Below, piece after piece: positions 48,743 to 57,845 of a stretch of 64,000 nucleotides of DNA; position 1 is the first letter of the stretch, and every line of letters begins with the position of its first letter. The stretch covers positions 1,922,001-1,986,000 of the forward strand of contig NZ_CP032514.1 in NCBI RefSeq assembly GCF_003606385.1, written 5' to 3'. Position numbers and translations under genes: made by a program. This DNA comes from Actinomyces lilanjuaniae. GTDB taxonomy: Bacteria > Actinomycetota > Actinomycetes > Actinomycetales > Actinomycetaceae. The notes beneath the pieces were generated by a model. The model made no database searches. It worked only from the letters and a program-made list of their open reading frames with translations, and was not told the origin of the DNA.

Positions 48743-49876
48743 TCAGCCTCTCGCCCCCGCCCGCCGGTAGGCCGACAGGTTCATACCCGTGACGCTGCCC
48801 CACTCCGGGGTGGGAGGAACAGTCCTGTTGTGGTGCTTGATGCGCTCCAGGCGCTGGGGGTCCGCCAGAAGCCCGGCCAGGGCCTCGGCCAGGCCTGCGT
48901 CGTCGTCCGCCAGGAGCCCGTCCACGCCGTGCTCGATGAAGTCTCCGACCCCCGAGGAGCCCAGCGCCACCACGGCCAGCCCGGCGGTGCGGGCCTCCAG
49001 GACGCTGATCCCAAAGGAGTCGGCCGGAGAGGTCTGCAGGTAGACGTCCGCCTGGGCGAAGGCACGCGCCAGCTCGGGACGGTCCACGCGTCCCACAAGG
49101 GTGATGCGCTCCGCCATGCCACTATCGACGACCTCCTGCTCCAGCCGATGCCGCAGGGGGCCGTCACCGTAGACATCCAGGACCGCGTCACGGCATCCTG
49201 AGCGCCGCACCGCCTCAGCAAAGGCCTGTACCACCTGCAGCGGCCGCTTGCGCCCGATCCAGCGCAGCGAGGCCACGACCCGCAGCGGCGCCCCGGGTGG
49301 TCGGCCCTCCCCTGACGGGCCCGGGTGCCAGTCAGCCAGGCTGATGCCATTGGGCAGCACCGTGACCGGCTCACGGGCACCCGCCTGCAGTACCTGCTGC
49401 GCCAGCATGGAGGACACCGCCGTAAGGTCGGCCCCCGCCTCCTGCCACAACCGGACCGGGCTGAGGCCCCCGAGCCGTCCGACAGCCCGCGACCAGCCTC
49501 CCAGCACGCAATGGAAGGTGATCGCTGTCGGCACGCCGCAGCGGCGCGCGGCCGCGATGCCCGGCCAGGCGAAGGGCGAGACCACGCCGACGTGGACGTG
49601 GACGACGTCGGGCTGCAGGTGCTCCATCAGCCACGTCATCTCCCCGCGCGCCCGAGGGTGGACAGGCAGCTCGGCAGGAAGGGGCACGGTAGTACGAAAT
49701 ACGGGAAAGCCGTCCGCTCGTTCCACCTCCCGCCCCCGGTGAGTGCCCGCTGGCGTCGCGGTAACGACAGCGGGCTCGTGCCCGTGCCGCAGGAGGTTCC
49801 TGGCCAGGTCCCGCACCTGGGTCTCGATCCCACCCAGGCGTGGGGCGTAGCAGTCAGACACGATGAGCACGCGCAT
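48743..49876 (-). CDS. Family 4 glycosyltransferase
   Basis: A 377-residue GT-B enzyme starting MRVLIVSDCYAPRLGGIETQ at ATG 49876. The C-terminal domain has LRWIGRKRP, VYGDGPLRHRL, LVGRVDRPEL and the donor-site E-x7-E region SPADSFGISVLEA. It resembles phosphatidylinositol mannosyltransferases and other GDP- or UDP-sugar transferases of the envelope. Donor and acceptor are unknown. It is followed by IclR on the opposite strand. Confidence 0.85.
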   Translation of the reverse strand: MRVLIVSDCYAPRLGGIETQVRDLARNLLRHGHEPAVVTATPAGTHRGREVERADGFPVFRTTVPLPAELPVHPRARGEMTWLMEHLQPDVVHVHVGVVSPFAWPGIAAARRCGVPTAITFHCVLGGWSRAVGRLGGLSPVRLWQEAGADLTAVSSMLAQQVLQAGAREPVTVLPNGISLADWHPGPSGEGRPPGAPLRVVASLRWIGRKRPLQVVQAFAEAVRRSGCRDAVLDVYGDGPLRHRLEQEVVDSGMAERITLVGRVDRPELARAFAQADVYLQTSPADSFGISVLEARTAGLAVVALGSSGVGDFIEHGVDGLLADDDAGLAEALAGLLADPQRLERIKHHNRTVPPTPEWGSVTGMNLSAYRRAGARG

Positions 49877-49971
49877 GGTGCCCAGTGTGCCACCAGTCGC
49901 CAGGCGCAAGAGCCCGTCCGGGCCCCACACCCCCGGGCCAGCGCGCCAGATCGGCTCCTCAGGTCGTACCC

Positions 49972-50427
49972 TCAGTCCTGGGAACCGACCTGCCGCAACT
50001 TGGCGATAGCAGCCTCGAAGTCCTCCAGGGACTCAAAGGAGGAGTAGACAGAGGCGAACCGGAGGTAGGCGATCTGGTCCAGCTCGCGCAGCGGACCGAG
50101 GATGGCCAGACCGACCTCGTGGGAGTCCACGAGAGCCTGCCCGCTGGCGCGTACCTCCTCCTCGACCTTGTGGGCCAGGAGGGCCAGGTCGTCGTCAGAG
50201 ACCGGACGCCCCTGGCAGGCCCGACGGACACCGACCATGACCTTGTCCCTGCTGAACGGCTCTACTGCCCCCGACCGCTTACGCACCGAGAGGCTGGCTG
50301 TCTCCAGGGTGGTGAAACGTCGACCGCAGTGCTGGCACTGACGTCGTCGACGTATCGAGGTCCCGTCCTCAGCGGTTCGTGAGTCCACGACCCGGGAGCC
50401 GTCATGGCGGCAGAAGGGGCAGTGCAC
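49972..50427 (-). CDS. nrdR: Transcriptional repressor NrdR
   Basis: A 151-residue zinc-ribbon/ATP-cone repressor of ribonucleotide reductase genes. Zinc cysteines are at 3, 6, 31 and 34 ([14 protein letters not shown]) and the ATP-cone follows ([16 protein letters not shown]). It starts at ATG 50427 and lies next to the LysM-lexA pair, as in mycobacteria and many other actinobacteria. Confidence 0.97.
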   Translation of the reverse strand: MHCPFCRHDGSRVVDSRTAEDGTSIRRRRQCQHCGRRFTTLETASLSVRKRSGAVEPFSRDKVMVGVRRACQGRPVSDDDLALLAHKVEEEVRASGQALVDSHEVGLAILGPLRELDQIAYLRFASVYSSFESLEDFEAAIAKLRQVGSQD

Positions 50428-50507
50428 GTGACCGACCTCCAGGTGATCGCTTGACCGACACCTTGGAGACTAAACGCCAGCCGCGTCACACCGCAAGCCT
50501 CAGACAC

Positions 50508-50524
50508 CCTGGTACAGCACCAGG
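50508..50524 (-). terminator. Hairpin after the LysM gene
   Basis: CCTGGT-ACAGC-ACCAGG is a perfect six-base-arm inverted repeat four bases beyond the LysM gene stop and upstream of nrdR. It may be a weak terminator. Confidence 0.35.
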
Positions 50525-50527
50525 CTC

Positions 50528-51250
50528 TCAGGAGACCGGCACGACGAGACGCTGCCCAGCACGCACCGACGGGGTCTCCAGGTTGTTGAGCTCGACAATG
50601 ACGGCCACCGTCTCGGCGACGTCCGGGCTCCCCGTCGAGGAGGCCACGTCCCACAGGGACTGCCCGGGCTGGACAACTGCCGTGGAAGTCCCGGTGTAGC
50701 CCGGCTGGCCCAGCGCCGACAGCACGATGCCCCCGGCAACCAGCACCGCCACCACGAGGGTGACCACCAGACCTGCGGCCAGGTACCGCACCGCAGCAGG
50801 TACAGACGGGGCGCACACCCCCTCGGCTCCCGGGGCGGTGGACACAGCTTTGGACGCCATCCCGCCCCCGCGCTGGAGCCGATGTCGTCCAGCACGGACC
50901 GCCGGGTGAGCGAGCGACATCCGAGAGGGGCGCCTTGCGGGGGCGCGCACGACCAGAGGAGCACCCGGCCGCCGAGGGGGCATCTCCAGCAGTCGGGGGG
51001 TTGCCTGGCCACCTTCCCGGCTACCGCCGCCGTCAGGACGCACAGGGGCGGCCACGTCAGGTACCGGCCGCAGGTGGGTCGGGCGCCCGGTCCCGCGACG
51101 AGCGCCCGTACGGTGCGGACGACGCTGCTCCTCACCCCCGGGCGCGGCAGGAACCAGGCTCAGGTGCCGGGGACGGATCCGGGGAGCGGGAGCCCAGCCA
51201 CGTACCTTCTGGGTGGGGCGGGACGACGGTGGGACGGCTGCTGCACTCAC
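50528..51250 (-). CDS. LysM-domain membrane protein, ChiZ/Rv2719c-like
   Basis: A 240-residue protein with a basic, probably cytoplasmic N-terminal part, one membrane segment (about residues 160-182, YLAAGLVVTLVVAVLVAGG) and an external LysM domain (VVQPGQSLWDVASST... LVVPVS). The position between nrdR and divergent lexA matches Rv2719c (ChiZ), a damage-induced cell-division inhibitor, and Bacillus YneA. GTG 51250 has an excellent GGAGG site. An SOS-box-like site ends 12 bases upstream of the start, so induction after DNA damage is likely. Confidence 0.85.
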   Translation of the reverse strand: MSAAAVPPSSRPTQKVRGWAPAPRIRPRHLSLVPAAPGGEEQRRPHRTGARRGTGRPTHLRPVPDVAAPVRPDGGGSREGGQATPRLLEMPPRRPGAPLVVRAPARRPSRMSLAHPAVRAGRHRLQRGGGMASKAVSTAPGAEGVCAPSVPAAVRYLAAGLVVTLVVAVLVAGGIVLSALGQPGYTGTSTAVVQPGQSLWDVASSTGSPDVAETVAVIVELNNLETPSVRAGQRLVVPVS

Positions 51251-51261
51251 GAGCTCCTCCA

Positions 51262-51273
51262 GAACACATGTTC
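51262..51273. promoter_or_regulatory. SOS-box-like site 1 (LysM-gene side)
   Basis: GAAC-ACAT-GTTC matches the core of the LexA operator (CGAAC-N4-GTTCG) used in actinobacteria. It lies immediately upstream of the LysM gene's ribosome site. Confidence 0.65.
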
Positions 51274-51274
51274 G

Positions 51275-51291
51275 ACGAACGTCTGTTCGAT
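51275..51291. promoter_or_regulatory. SOS-box-like site 2
   Basis: ACGAACGTCTGTTCGAT contains CGAAC-N4-GTTCG, a near-consensus actinobacterial LexA site, one base after site 1. Confidence 0.78.
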
Positions 51292-51325
51292 AGACTAGCG
51301 CCCCAGAGCCGACACGTCCACCATT

Positions 51326-51345
51326 CTTCGAACACGTGTTTGAAG
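51326..51345. promoter_or_regulatory. SOS-box-like site 3 (lexA side)
   Basis: CTTCGAACACGTGTTTGAAG is a 20-base palindrome with one mismatch, containing CGAAC-N4-GTTTG. It probably gives lexA autoregulation. About 190 bases separate it from the lexA start, a long leader with no other feature that I can see. Confidence 0.72.
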
Positions 51346-51532
51346 GCGTGTCCGATCGGCTCTAGGATTGGGGCACCAAGACCACCACGGGCCTACGACA
51401 CGAATGCCCGGCCGGCCCCGCCCCTAGGCCTGCAGGATCACCAGGGGCGCGGCCACCTGGCTCCGCCAGCGGGGTACCAGGCTGTCGGGCAGGGCGGCGG
51501 CAGGCAGCAGCGAGCTCAGGGAAGGCACGGCG

Positions 51533-52368
51533 ATGAGCACGACCACCGGCCACAGCGGACGCGCCGCCGGGACCACCAGGATGCGCGGCACCACCACGCC
51601 TGCGGCTGACAGCCTCCTGGCAGACCTCGACATCCGGGCACGGGCTGTCTACGAGGCGGTCCAAGATGCGGTCGAGTCCCGCGGCTACCCGCCGTCGCTG
51701 CGAGAGATCGGCACCATTGTGGGCCTGACCAGCCCCTCCTCCGTCAAGCACCAGCTGGACAAGCTGGAGCGGCTGGGGCTGCTGCGCCGCGACCCCCGAC
51801 GCCCCCGCGCCATGGAGGTGGTGCTCCCCGGCAGCGGGAGCACCGACCGGGCAGACCGGAGGGGCTCGGCGGGGACGCCAGCCCAGGTTCCGGCACCGTC
51901 ACGCACAGACGGGGCACCCCGCCCTCCCCGCGACCTGCCGTCCACCGGGGAGCCACGGGGAGAGCCGCAGACGGAGGTAGAGGAGACAGTACCTGTCCCT
52001 CTCGTCGGCCACGTCGCCGCAGGCGCCCCGATCCTGGCGGAACAGCACTGGGAAGAGGTCATGCCCCTGCCTCGTCGCCTGACGGGGGGCGGGGACCTGT
52101 TCATGCTCAGGGTCCAGGGCGACTCCATGACCGAGGCAGCCATCTGTGACGGCGACTGGGTTGTGGTACGCGCCCAGCCCGACGCGCAGACTGGCGAGGT
52201 CGTGGCTGCCATGCTTGAGGAGCCGGACGGCGCCAGCGCGACGGTCAAGGTGCTCTCGCGGCGTGACGGGCACCAGTGGCTCCTGCCCCGCAACCCCGCC
52301 TACGCCCCATCGACGGCGACGAGGCCACAATCATGGGCAAAGTAGTCGCTGTCCTACGCTCCCTGTGA
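51533..52368 (+). CDS. lexA: LexA repressor (one apparent frameshift near the end)
   Basis: The SOS repressor, about 278 residues, longer than usual because of a Pro/Arg/Gly-rich linker of about 55 residues between domains. The winged helix ([21 protein letters not shown]) binds SOS boxes; the peptidase domain has the Ala-Gly cleavage site in HVAAGAP, the serine in GDSM and the lysine in TVKV. Frame is lost at the C run 52305-52308; one base restores [20 protein letters not shown] and a stop at 52366. AGGGAAGG precedes ATG 51533. Confidence 0.95.
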
Positions 52369-52398
52369 CCGACCCCGACACAACACCTCCGCAACACC

Positions 52399-52484
52399 CC
52401 GCAGCATGGCCCTGCGGCAGCCCCGAGCAGTCGCCCCTCGGGCGCCCCTCCGGGTGAGAGGGGACGACTGCCACGCTGCTGCGG
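52399..52484. terminator. Large hairpin between convergent lexA and ldh
   Basis: Outer arms CCGCAGCA/TGCTGCGG (52399, 52477) enclose an inner stem GCAGTCG-CCCCTC/GAGGGG-A-CGACTGC (52427-52439 with 52458-52471, one bulge). The nested structure lies between two convergent genes and probably ends transcription from both sides. Confidence 0.55.
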
Positions 52485-52572
52485 CCCGGGTGGCACCCGG
52501 TACCACGGCAGAGCGGCCGGGCTGCCGGTCGAGGCCGTCATCCAGGGGTGCCGACCAAAACGGCGGTCGGGG

Positions 52573-53577
52573 TCAGTAGCCCAGGCCGCGAGCCACCTCG
52601 CGCAGGTGGTCGGCCGAGGCCGTGAGGGCCTCTTTCTCACCAGGGGTCAGCGGGAGCTCGAGGCGCCGCCCCGCCCCTTCCCTGCCCACGATGGTGGGCA
52701 CCGCCATGCACACGTCAGAGATCCCGTGCCAGTCGGTGAGCAGCGGGGAGATCGTCAGCACCCGCTGCTCGTCGTTGAGGACCGCGGAGATGATCCGCTG
52801 GACCGCCAGGCCCACGGCGTAGTTCGTGGCTCCCTTACCCTCAATGATGCGGTAGGCGGAGCGGACGACGTCGTGGGCGATACGGTCGCGCTTGGCCTGG
52901 TCAAAGACGCCTCCGTCAAGAGTCTGGCCCCACTGGGTGACCGGCACCCCCCCGATCTCCGTGGACGACCACAGCGGGACCTCGGAGTCCCCGTGCTCGC
53001 CAGCAATGTAGCCGTGAATGTTCTGCGTGGCGGTTCCGGTCTCTAGGGAGACCAGGTAACGCATACGGGCGGTATCCAGGACGGTGCCGGAGCCGAAGAG
53101 CTGGTTCTCCGGGAGACCCGTGATCTTCTTGGCGCAGTAGGTGACCACGTCCACCGGGTTGGCCACGAGCAGGAAGATGGCATGGGGAGCAACCTCCACC
53201 AGCCGTGGCAGGATCTTCTCCATGATGCCCACCGTGGCGCCCGCCAGCTCCAGGCGGGACTGGCCAGGCTTCTGCTTGGCACCGGCAGTGATGGCAATAA
53301 CGTCAGCGTCGCGGCAGATCTCCGGATCGTCGGAGCCGGAGACTGCACCTGCGGAGGTGAACTGGATGCCCTGGGCGATGTCCAGGGCCTCCGCCTCCAC
53401 CTTCTCCTTGGCAATGTCCTGGAGCACCACCTCGCGGGCCACGCCCTTGGTGACGCAGGCATAGGCAAGCGTGGACCCGACAGCACCCGCACCAATGATA
53501 GCGACCTTGGACGGGCGCCCTGAGTGGGCAGTGGGGTAGGAGCCTTGAGCGGTGTTGGTGATGGTAGCTTCGGACAC
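52573..53577 (-). CDS. ldh: L-lactate dehydrogenase
   Basis: A 334-residue enzyme reducing pyruvate to lactate with NADH, fitting a fermentative or facultative lifestyle. It has the NAD fold IGAGAVGS, the substrate loop arginines (QSRLEL), NPVDVVTY, and catalytic histidine in GEHGDSEVP. GTG 53577 is chosen for its GGAGGAG site; the reading frame extends upstream into the dinG end without family character. Confidence 0.95.
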   Translation of the reverse strand: MSEATITNTAQGSYPTAHSGRPSKVAIIGAGAVGSTLAYACVTKGVAREVVLQDIAKEKVEAEALDIAQGIQFTSAGAVSGSDDPEICRDADVIAITAGAKQKPGQSRLELAGATVGIMEKILPRLVEVAPHAIFLLVANPVDVVTYCAKKITGLPENQLFGSGTVLDTARMRYLVSLETGTATQNIHGYIAGEHGDSEVPLWSSTEIGGVPVTQWGQTLDGGVFDQAKRDRIAHDVVRSAYRIIEGKGATNYAVGLAVQRIISAVLNDEQRVLTISPLLTDWHGISDVCMAVPTIVGREGAGRRLELPLTPGEKEALTASADHLREVARGLGY

Positions 53578-53602
53578 GGTGTCTCCTCCGACTCGATCAG
53601 CG

Positions 53603-53631
53603 GTAAGGGGAACGGGTTCCCCGGGTCTTAC
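53603..53631. promoter_or_regulatory. Palindrome upstream of ldh
   Basis: GGGGAAC-GG-GTTCCCC (53607-53622) is a perfect seven-base-arm inverted repeat, flanked by GTAA and TTAC. It lies 30-45 bases before the ldh start and may be an operator or a leader hairpin. The protein that would bind is unknown. Confidence 0.45.
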
Positions 53632-53672
53632 CCTACGTGGTCCCACCAGCCGCACCGAGGGACTCTTGGCAC

Positions 53673-53691
53673 CTGAGCCGTAACGGCTCAG
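53673..53691 (-). terminator. Hairpin at the end of dinG
   Basis: CTGAGCCG-TAA-CGGCTCAG is a perfect eight-base-arm hairpin that includes the dinG stop codon, separating dinG from ldh on the same strand. There is no U-tract. Confidence 0.5.
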
Positions 53692-55733
53692 TCGTGGGCG
53701 GCCAGACGGGTGAGCGCGCCCAGGACGACCTGCGGGTCCGAGGTCGGCCACAGCGGCGGCAGGGAGCGGGAGAGGAAGCCCCCGTAGCGGGCTGTGCGCA
53801 GCCGGGGGTCCAGGACCGCGACTACGCCCCGGTCCTGGCGACGGCGGATGAGGCGGCCCGCGCCCTGAGCCAGCAGCAGGGCCGCGTGCGTCGCCGCCAC
53901 GCTCATGAAGCCGTTGCCGCCCGCAGCGGCCACAGCCTGGGTGCGTGCCTGGACCACGGGGTCGTCAGGTCTGGGGAACGGGATGCGGTCGATGACGACC
54001 AGGCGGCAGGTACGCCCAGGCACGTCCACCCCCTGCCACAGGCTGAGGCTGCCCACCAGGCAGGCTGTGTCGTCGGAGGCAAAGGCCTCCACGAGCGTGG
54101 GCAGCTGGTCCTCCCCCTGGGCGTAGACGGGCAGACTGGTGGATGAGCGCAGGAGCTCCGCCGCCTCCTGTGCCGCCAGACGCGAGGAGAACAGGCCGAG
54201 CATCCCTCCCCCGGAGGCCTCCGCCAGGGCCAGCATCTCCTCCAGCGCGGCCTGCGAGACACCGGAGCCGGGACGAGGAAGGTGCGTAGGCGCGTACAGG
54301 ATGCCCTGACGCGGATAGTCGAAGGGCGAGCCCACGTCAAAGCCTCGCCAGGACTCCCCCGCCAGGGTCAGTCCGAGGGTGCGGGCCATCGGCCCAAAGC
54401 CTCCGCCCAACACCAGGGTTGCGGAGGTCAGCACCGTGCTGCGGCCCGCCAGCAGGGTGGTCGCCACCCGCGAGGCGACGTCAACGGGTGCCAGCATGAG
54501 CCGTGGCGGCTCCTCCCCGGCTCCAGGCCGCTCCACCCAGGCCACTTCCCGCCCCTGGTCCACCGCGTCCGAGGTCAGACGGTCCACGGTGTCTACCAGG
54601 TCGGCGAGGGCCTGACGGGCCATGCTGAGGCCCCCGGCCTCCTGGGCGCGGGCAGCGGTACCACGAGTCTTCTCACGCACGTCGGCAGCAACCTGGCGGA
54701 CCGCGTCGTCCAGGACTACCAGGGCGCTGCGCAGTGACGGCGGCAGCCCCTGCCCCAGTCGGCCGTCAGGAAGCTCGTCCAGAACGCCTGCCAGCCCCTG
54801 ACCTGCTGCCTCCAGGTCGGAGACCAGCACCGAGGCGTACCTGCGGGCGGTCGTGGCGGCCCGGGCCACTGCGGCACCCGACAGCGAGACAGTACCCTGG
54901 GAGCGCACCCGCTCGGCCAGCTCGTGGGCCTCGTCCACCACCAGGACCTGGTGGTCGGGCAGGACCCCGGGACCGCCCGCAGCCACGACACCCAGCACGG
55001 CGTGGTTAGTGACGACAATGTCAGCCTGGGCAGCCTGCGACCGGGCCGCACGGGGGAAGCACTCGTCCCTGACCGGGCAGGAGTGCCCCAGGCACTGGGC
55101 CCGCGAGACGCTGACCTGTCTCCAGGCCCGGTCAGACACGCCCGGTACGAGGTCGTCACGGTCACCGCTGTCGGTGGTCCGGGCCCACTCCCGCAGCCTG
55201 ACCACCTGCTCCCCCAGACCCAGGGCGCCAGCCTGACCGACTCCCGGCCCTGACAGCACCTCCCCGGCGCCGAAGAGGGCGTTACCGACGTCGTCGTCCT
55301 CGGCGGGGTAGCCCCCCTCCAGCCGGTAGCGGCACAGGTAGTTGTGCCAGCCCTTGAGCAGCGCCACCCGGGGTCTCGACCCGGTAGCACGCTCTACCGC
55401 CTGCGCCGCTACAGGGGCATCCTTGGCCAGGACCTGGCGCTGTAGCGCCAGGGTGGCTGTGGAGACTACGACCCGGTGACCGGCGCCGACCGAGTCGAGC
55501 ATAACCGGTACCAGGTAGGCCAGGGACTTACCAGTACCCGTCCCCGCCTGGACCAGAAGGTGGCCCCCGTCCTGGAGCGTCTCCCCCACCGCTGCCGCCA
55601 TCGTGGCCTGCCCCTGGCGCGGGCTGCCTCCCACCTCGTTGACCGCGGACCGCAGGACGGACACAATGCTGTCTTGGCTGTCCTGGCTGTCCTGTGCCCG
55701 GCCCGTCGGCTCAGCCCCGGTCGGCTCAGCCAT
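53688..55733 (-). CDS. dinG: DinG-family ATP-dependent helicase
   Basis: A 681-residue XPD-like 5'-3' helicase. Motif I is AGTGTGKS, motif II DEAH in VVDEAHELAERV, motif VI QGAGRLIRRRQDRG. Four cysteines between motifs I and II (in LCRYR, CLGHSC and DECF) fit a 4Fe-4S cluster. ATG 55733 overlaps the hflX end by eight bases. Some DinG genes are SOS-induced, but no LexA site was noticed at hflX or dinG. Confidence 0.93.
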   Translation of the reverse strand: MAEPTGAEPTGRAQDSQDSQDSIVSVLRSAVNEVGGSPRQGQATMAAAVGETLQDGGHLLVQAGTGTGKSLAYLVPVMLDSVGAGHRVVVSTATLALQRQVLAKDAPVAAQAVERATGSRPRVALLKGWHNYLCRYRLEGGYPAEDDDVGNALFGAGEVLSGPGVGQAGALGLGEQVVRLREWARTTDSGDRDDLVPGVSDRAWRQVSVSRAQCLGHSCPVRDECFPRAARSQAAQADIVVTNHAVLGVVAAGGPGVLPDHQVLVVDEAHELAERVRSQGTVSLSGAAVARAATTARRYASVLVSDLEAAGQGLAGVLDELPDGRLGQGLPPSLRSALVVLDDAVRQVAADVREKTRGTAARAQEAGGLSMARQALADLVDTVDRLTSDAVDQGREVAWVERPGAGEEPPRLMLAPVDVASRVATTLLAGRSTVLTSATLVLGGGFGPMARTLGLTLAGESWRGFDVGSPFDYPRQGILYAPTHLPRPGSGVSQAALEEMLALAEASGGGMLGLFSSRLAAQEAAELLRSSTSLPVYAQGEDQLPTLVEAFASDDTACLVGSLSLWQGVDVPGRTCRLVVIDRIPFPRPDDPVVQARTQAVAAAGGNGFMSVAATHAALLLAQGAGRLIRRRQDRGVVAVLDPRLRTARYGGFLSRSLPPLWPTSDPQVVLGALTRLAAHD

Positions 55734-57456
55734 CAGCCGTCCCGGGCTCCTCGTCTGCCTTCGCCACGTGCCCGTCGGCACCGGCATCCTCGGCACAGGC
55801 GGACCTCAGCTCCGCGGCCAGTGCCGGACCTACCCGGGCGACCAGGTGGGTCCCGGCCTCCGTATAGTCGGCGGAGTCGACCTCTCCGTCGGCATGGGCA
55901 CGGGAGACCAGGTCACCGCGTGAGTAAGGAACGACGACGTCCACGACGACGTCGGGACGCGGCAGCGCCTCCTCCACACGCTCGCGCAGCCTAGCCAGCC
56001 CCTCTCCGGTACGTGCCGAGGTGACGACGGCACCAGGGAGGGCGGTACGCAAGGTCGCCACGACGACAGGGTCCGCCAGGTCCGCCTTGTTGAGCACCAC
56101 CAGCTCAGGCACCTCCAGGGCACCAGGTACGTCCGACAGGACGTGACGCACCGCCGCGACCTGGCCCAGGGGGTCCGGATGGGCGGCGTCAACCACGTGG
56201 AGGAGGAGGTCCGCCTCAGCCACCTCCTCCAGGGTGGAGCGGAACGCCTCAATGAGCTCGTGGGGCAGGTTGCGCACGAAGCCGACCGTGTCCGTCAGGG
56301 TGTAGGTGCGCCCCTCAGCAGTCTCAGCCCGGCGCACGGTGGGGTCCAGCGTGGCGAACAGCGCGTCCTGGACCATGGCGCCCGCGTCGGTGAGGCGGTT
56401 CATGAGGGAGGACTTGCCCGCGTTGGTGTACCCGGCGATCGCTACCGAGGGGATGCCGCCACGCCGCCGCGAGCCGCGCCTGGCCTGGCGGGAGGGAGTC
56501 ATCTCCTTGATCTCGCGTCGCAGCCTGGCCATGCGGGTGTGGATGCGTCGGCGGTCGAGCTCGATCTTGGTCTCTCCGGGGCCGCGTGAGCCGATCCCCT
56601 GGCCGCCGGCCACGCGTCCGCCGGCCTGCCGGGACATGGACTCGCCCCAGCCACGCAGGCGCGGCAGCAGGTACTCCAGCTGGGCGAGCTCGACCTGGGC
56701 CTTGCCCTCGCGCGACTTGGCGTGCTGGGCGAAGATGTCCAGAATGAGGGCGGTACGGTCCACCACCTTGACGCCGACGACGTCCTCCAGGGCGCGGCGC
56801 TGAGAGGGGGACAGCTCGTCGTCGACGATGACCGTATCCGCCCCCGAGGCGGCCACCGCCTCCGCAAGCTCGCGCGCCTTACCGCTGCCCAGGTAGGTGG
56901 CGGGGTCGGGGTGGTCACGCCTCTGGATCACCGCGTCCAGGACCTGGGAGCCGGCGGTCTGTGCCAGGGCGGCCAGCTCGCGCAGAGAGGTCACGATATC
57001 CTGGGACCCGGCGGCGTCGGCCCGGTCTACGCCGGTGGCACCGCGGGCACGGTGATCGCCCCTCTCCCCGGTCCGGGACCGGGAGAGGTCCAGGCCGACA
57101 AGAACTACCTTCTCCAGGCGGACCTGGCGGTACTCGACCTCGGAGACGTCCTGGAGCTCGGTGGACAGGCTGGCCACACGTCGCAGGCCGGCACGGGCCT
57201 CACGCTCCAGCGAGCCGTCGTCATGCTCTCCGTCAAGGTCAGCGAGGCTGCCCAGGCCATCACGGGAGGAGGATCCCGACGTCGAGGCCAGGGCGGTTCC
57301 GGCCCGGGACAGGACACGGGCCACGACGTCCTCGGGAGCGGGCGGGAGCTGCGGGAGCCCACCGTCGACGTCATCGGGGACGTCAGGGGACTCGGTGCGG
57401 GCGCCGCGCTGAGAGTCGGCATGCGCGGCAGGAACAGTGGATCGAGAACGGGTCAC
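55726..57456 (-). CDS. hflX: GTPase HflX
   Basis: A 576-residue GTPase that splits stalled or heat-damaged ribosomes. The N-terminal HflX domain has TYLGSGKARELA, the glycine-rich GGQGIGSRGPGETKIE, and the G domain GYTNAGKSSL, DTVGFVRNLP and NKADL. GTG 57456 is chosen because AAGGAG lies seven bases upstream; the reading frame runs on to 57591. The first 100 residues are unconserved and rich in Ser, Asp and Arg. Confidence 0.95.
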   Translation of the reverse strand: MTRSRSTVPAAHADSQRGARTESPDVPDDVDGGLPQLPPAPEDVVARVLSRAGTALASTSGSSSRDGLGSLADLDGEHDDGSLEREARAGLRRVASLSTELQDVSEVEYRQVRLEKVVLVGLDLSRSRTGERGDHRARGATGVDRADAAGSQDIVTSLRELAALAQTAGSQVLDAVIQRRDHPDPATYLGSGKARELAEAVAASGADTVIVDDELSPSQRRALEDVVGVKVVDRTALILDIFAQHAKSREGKAQVELAQLEYLLPRLRGWGESMSRQAGGRVAGGQGIGSRGPGETKIELDRRRIHTRMARLRREIKEMTPSRQARRGSRRRGGIPSVAIAGYTNAGKSSLMNRLTDAGAMVQDALFATLDPTVRRAETAEGRTYTLTDTVGFVRNLPHELIEAFRSTLEEVAEADLLLHVVDAAHPDPLGQVAAVRHVLSDVPGALEVPELVVLNKADLADPVVVATLRTALPGAVVTSARTGEGLARLRERVEEALPRPDVVVDVVVPYSRGDLVSRAHADGEVDSADYTEAGTHLVARVGPALAAELRSACAEDAGADGHVAKADEEPGTADG

Positions 57457-57636
57457 CTTGAGACTCCTTGCAGTATGCGTAGACACGGCCCGGAGCGTGG
57501 GCTCAACAGACCTTCCCGGTGCGTCCGGGCCCGGTTCGGTGCAGGACGGAGCCGGGGTGGGACCGCGACCGTCAACGATGACCGTCGGCAAGGCCGCCTC
57601 TCCGGCTCAGCGCATACGCAGAATCCACATGAGTTC

Positions 57637-57665
57637 AGCATAGCTCCCTGCCCTGGTCCGCACAA
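57637..57665 (-). promoter_or_regulatory. Promoter for hflX-dinG
   Basis: On the minus strand TTGTGC and TATGCT are 17 bases apart. Transcription would begin near 57630 and leave a leader of about 175 bases. The rest of the 389-base divergent region 57457-57845 holds no gene; its right end has the repeats listed next. Confidence 0.6.
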
Positions 57666-57807
57666 CCTGCCACTCGTCCCAGGTGCCTGTAAGAGGTGCC
57701 CGGAGCCCCGCCCAGGACTGCCCGCGAGGTCCGTGGGCCGTGTGGCAGGCACGGGAAGACGGACCGCCCACAGCTCGGTGTTCCCGCCATCCTGACCGCC
57801 TGTGTCG

Positions 57808-57839
57808 CCTAGGGTCATCTCCTAGGGTGCTCCTAGGGT
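57808..57839 (+). repeat. Three CCTAGGGT direct repeats upstream of the B-box-like gene
   Basis: CCTAGGGT occurs at 57808, 57821 and 57832. The last copy ends six bases before the ATG of the next gene, which has no ribosome site. TAGGGT fits the actinobacterial -10 pattern TANNNT at leaderless spacing, so these may be stacked -10 elements or tandem protein sites. Confidence 0.5.
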
Positions 57840-57845
57840 GACTGT

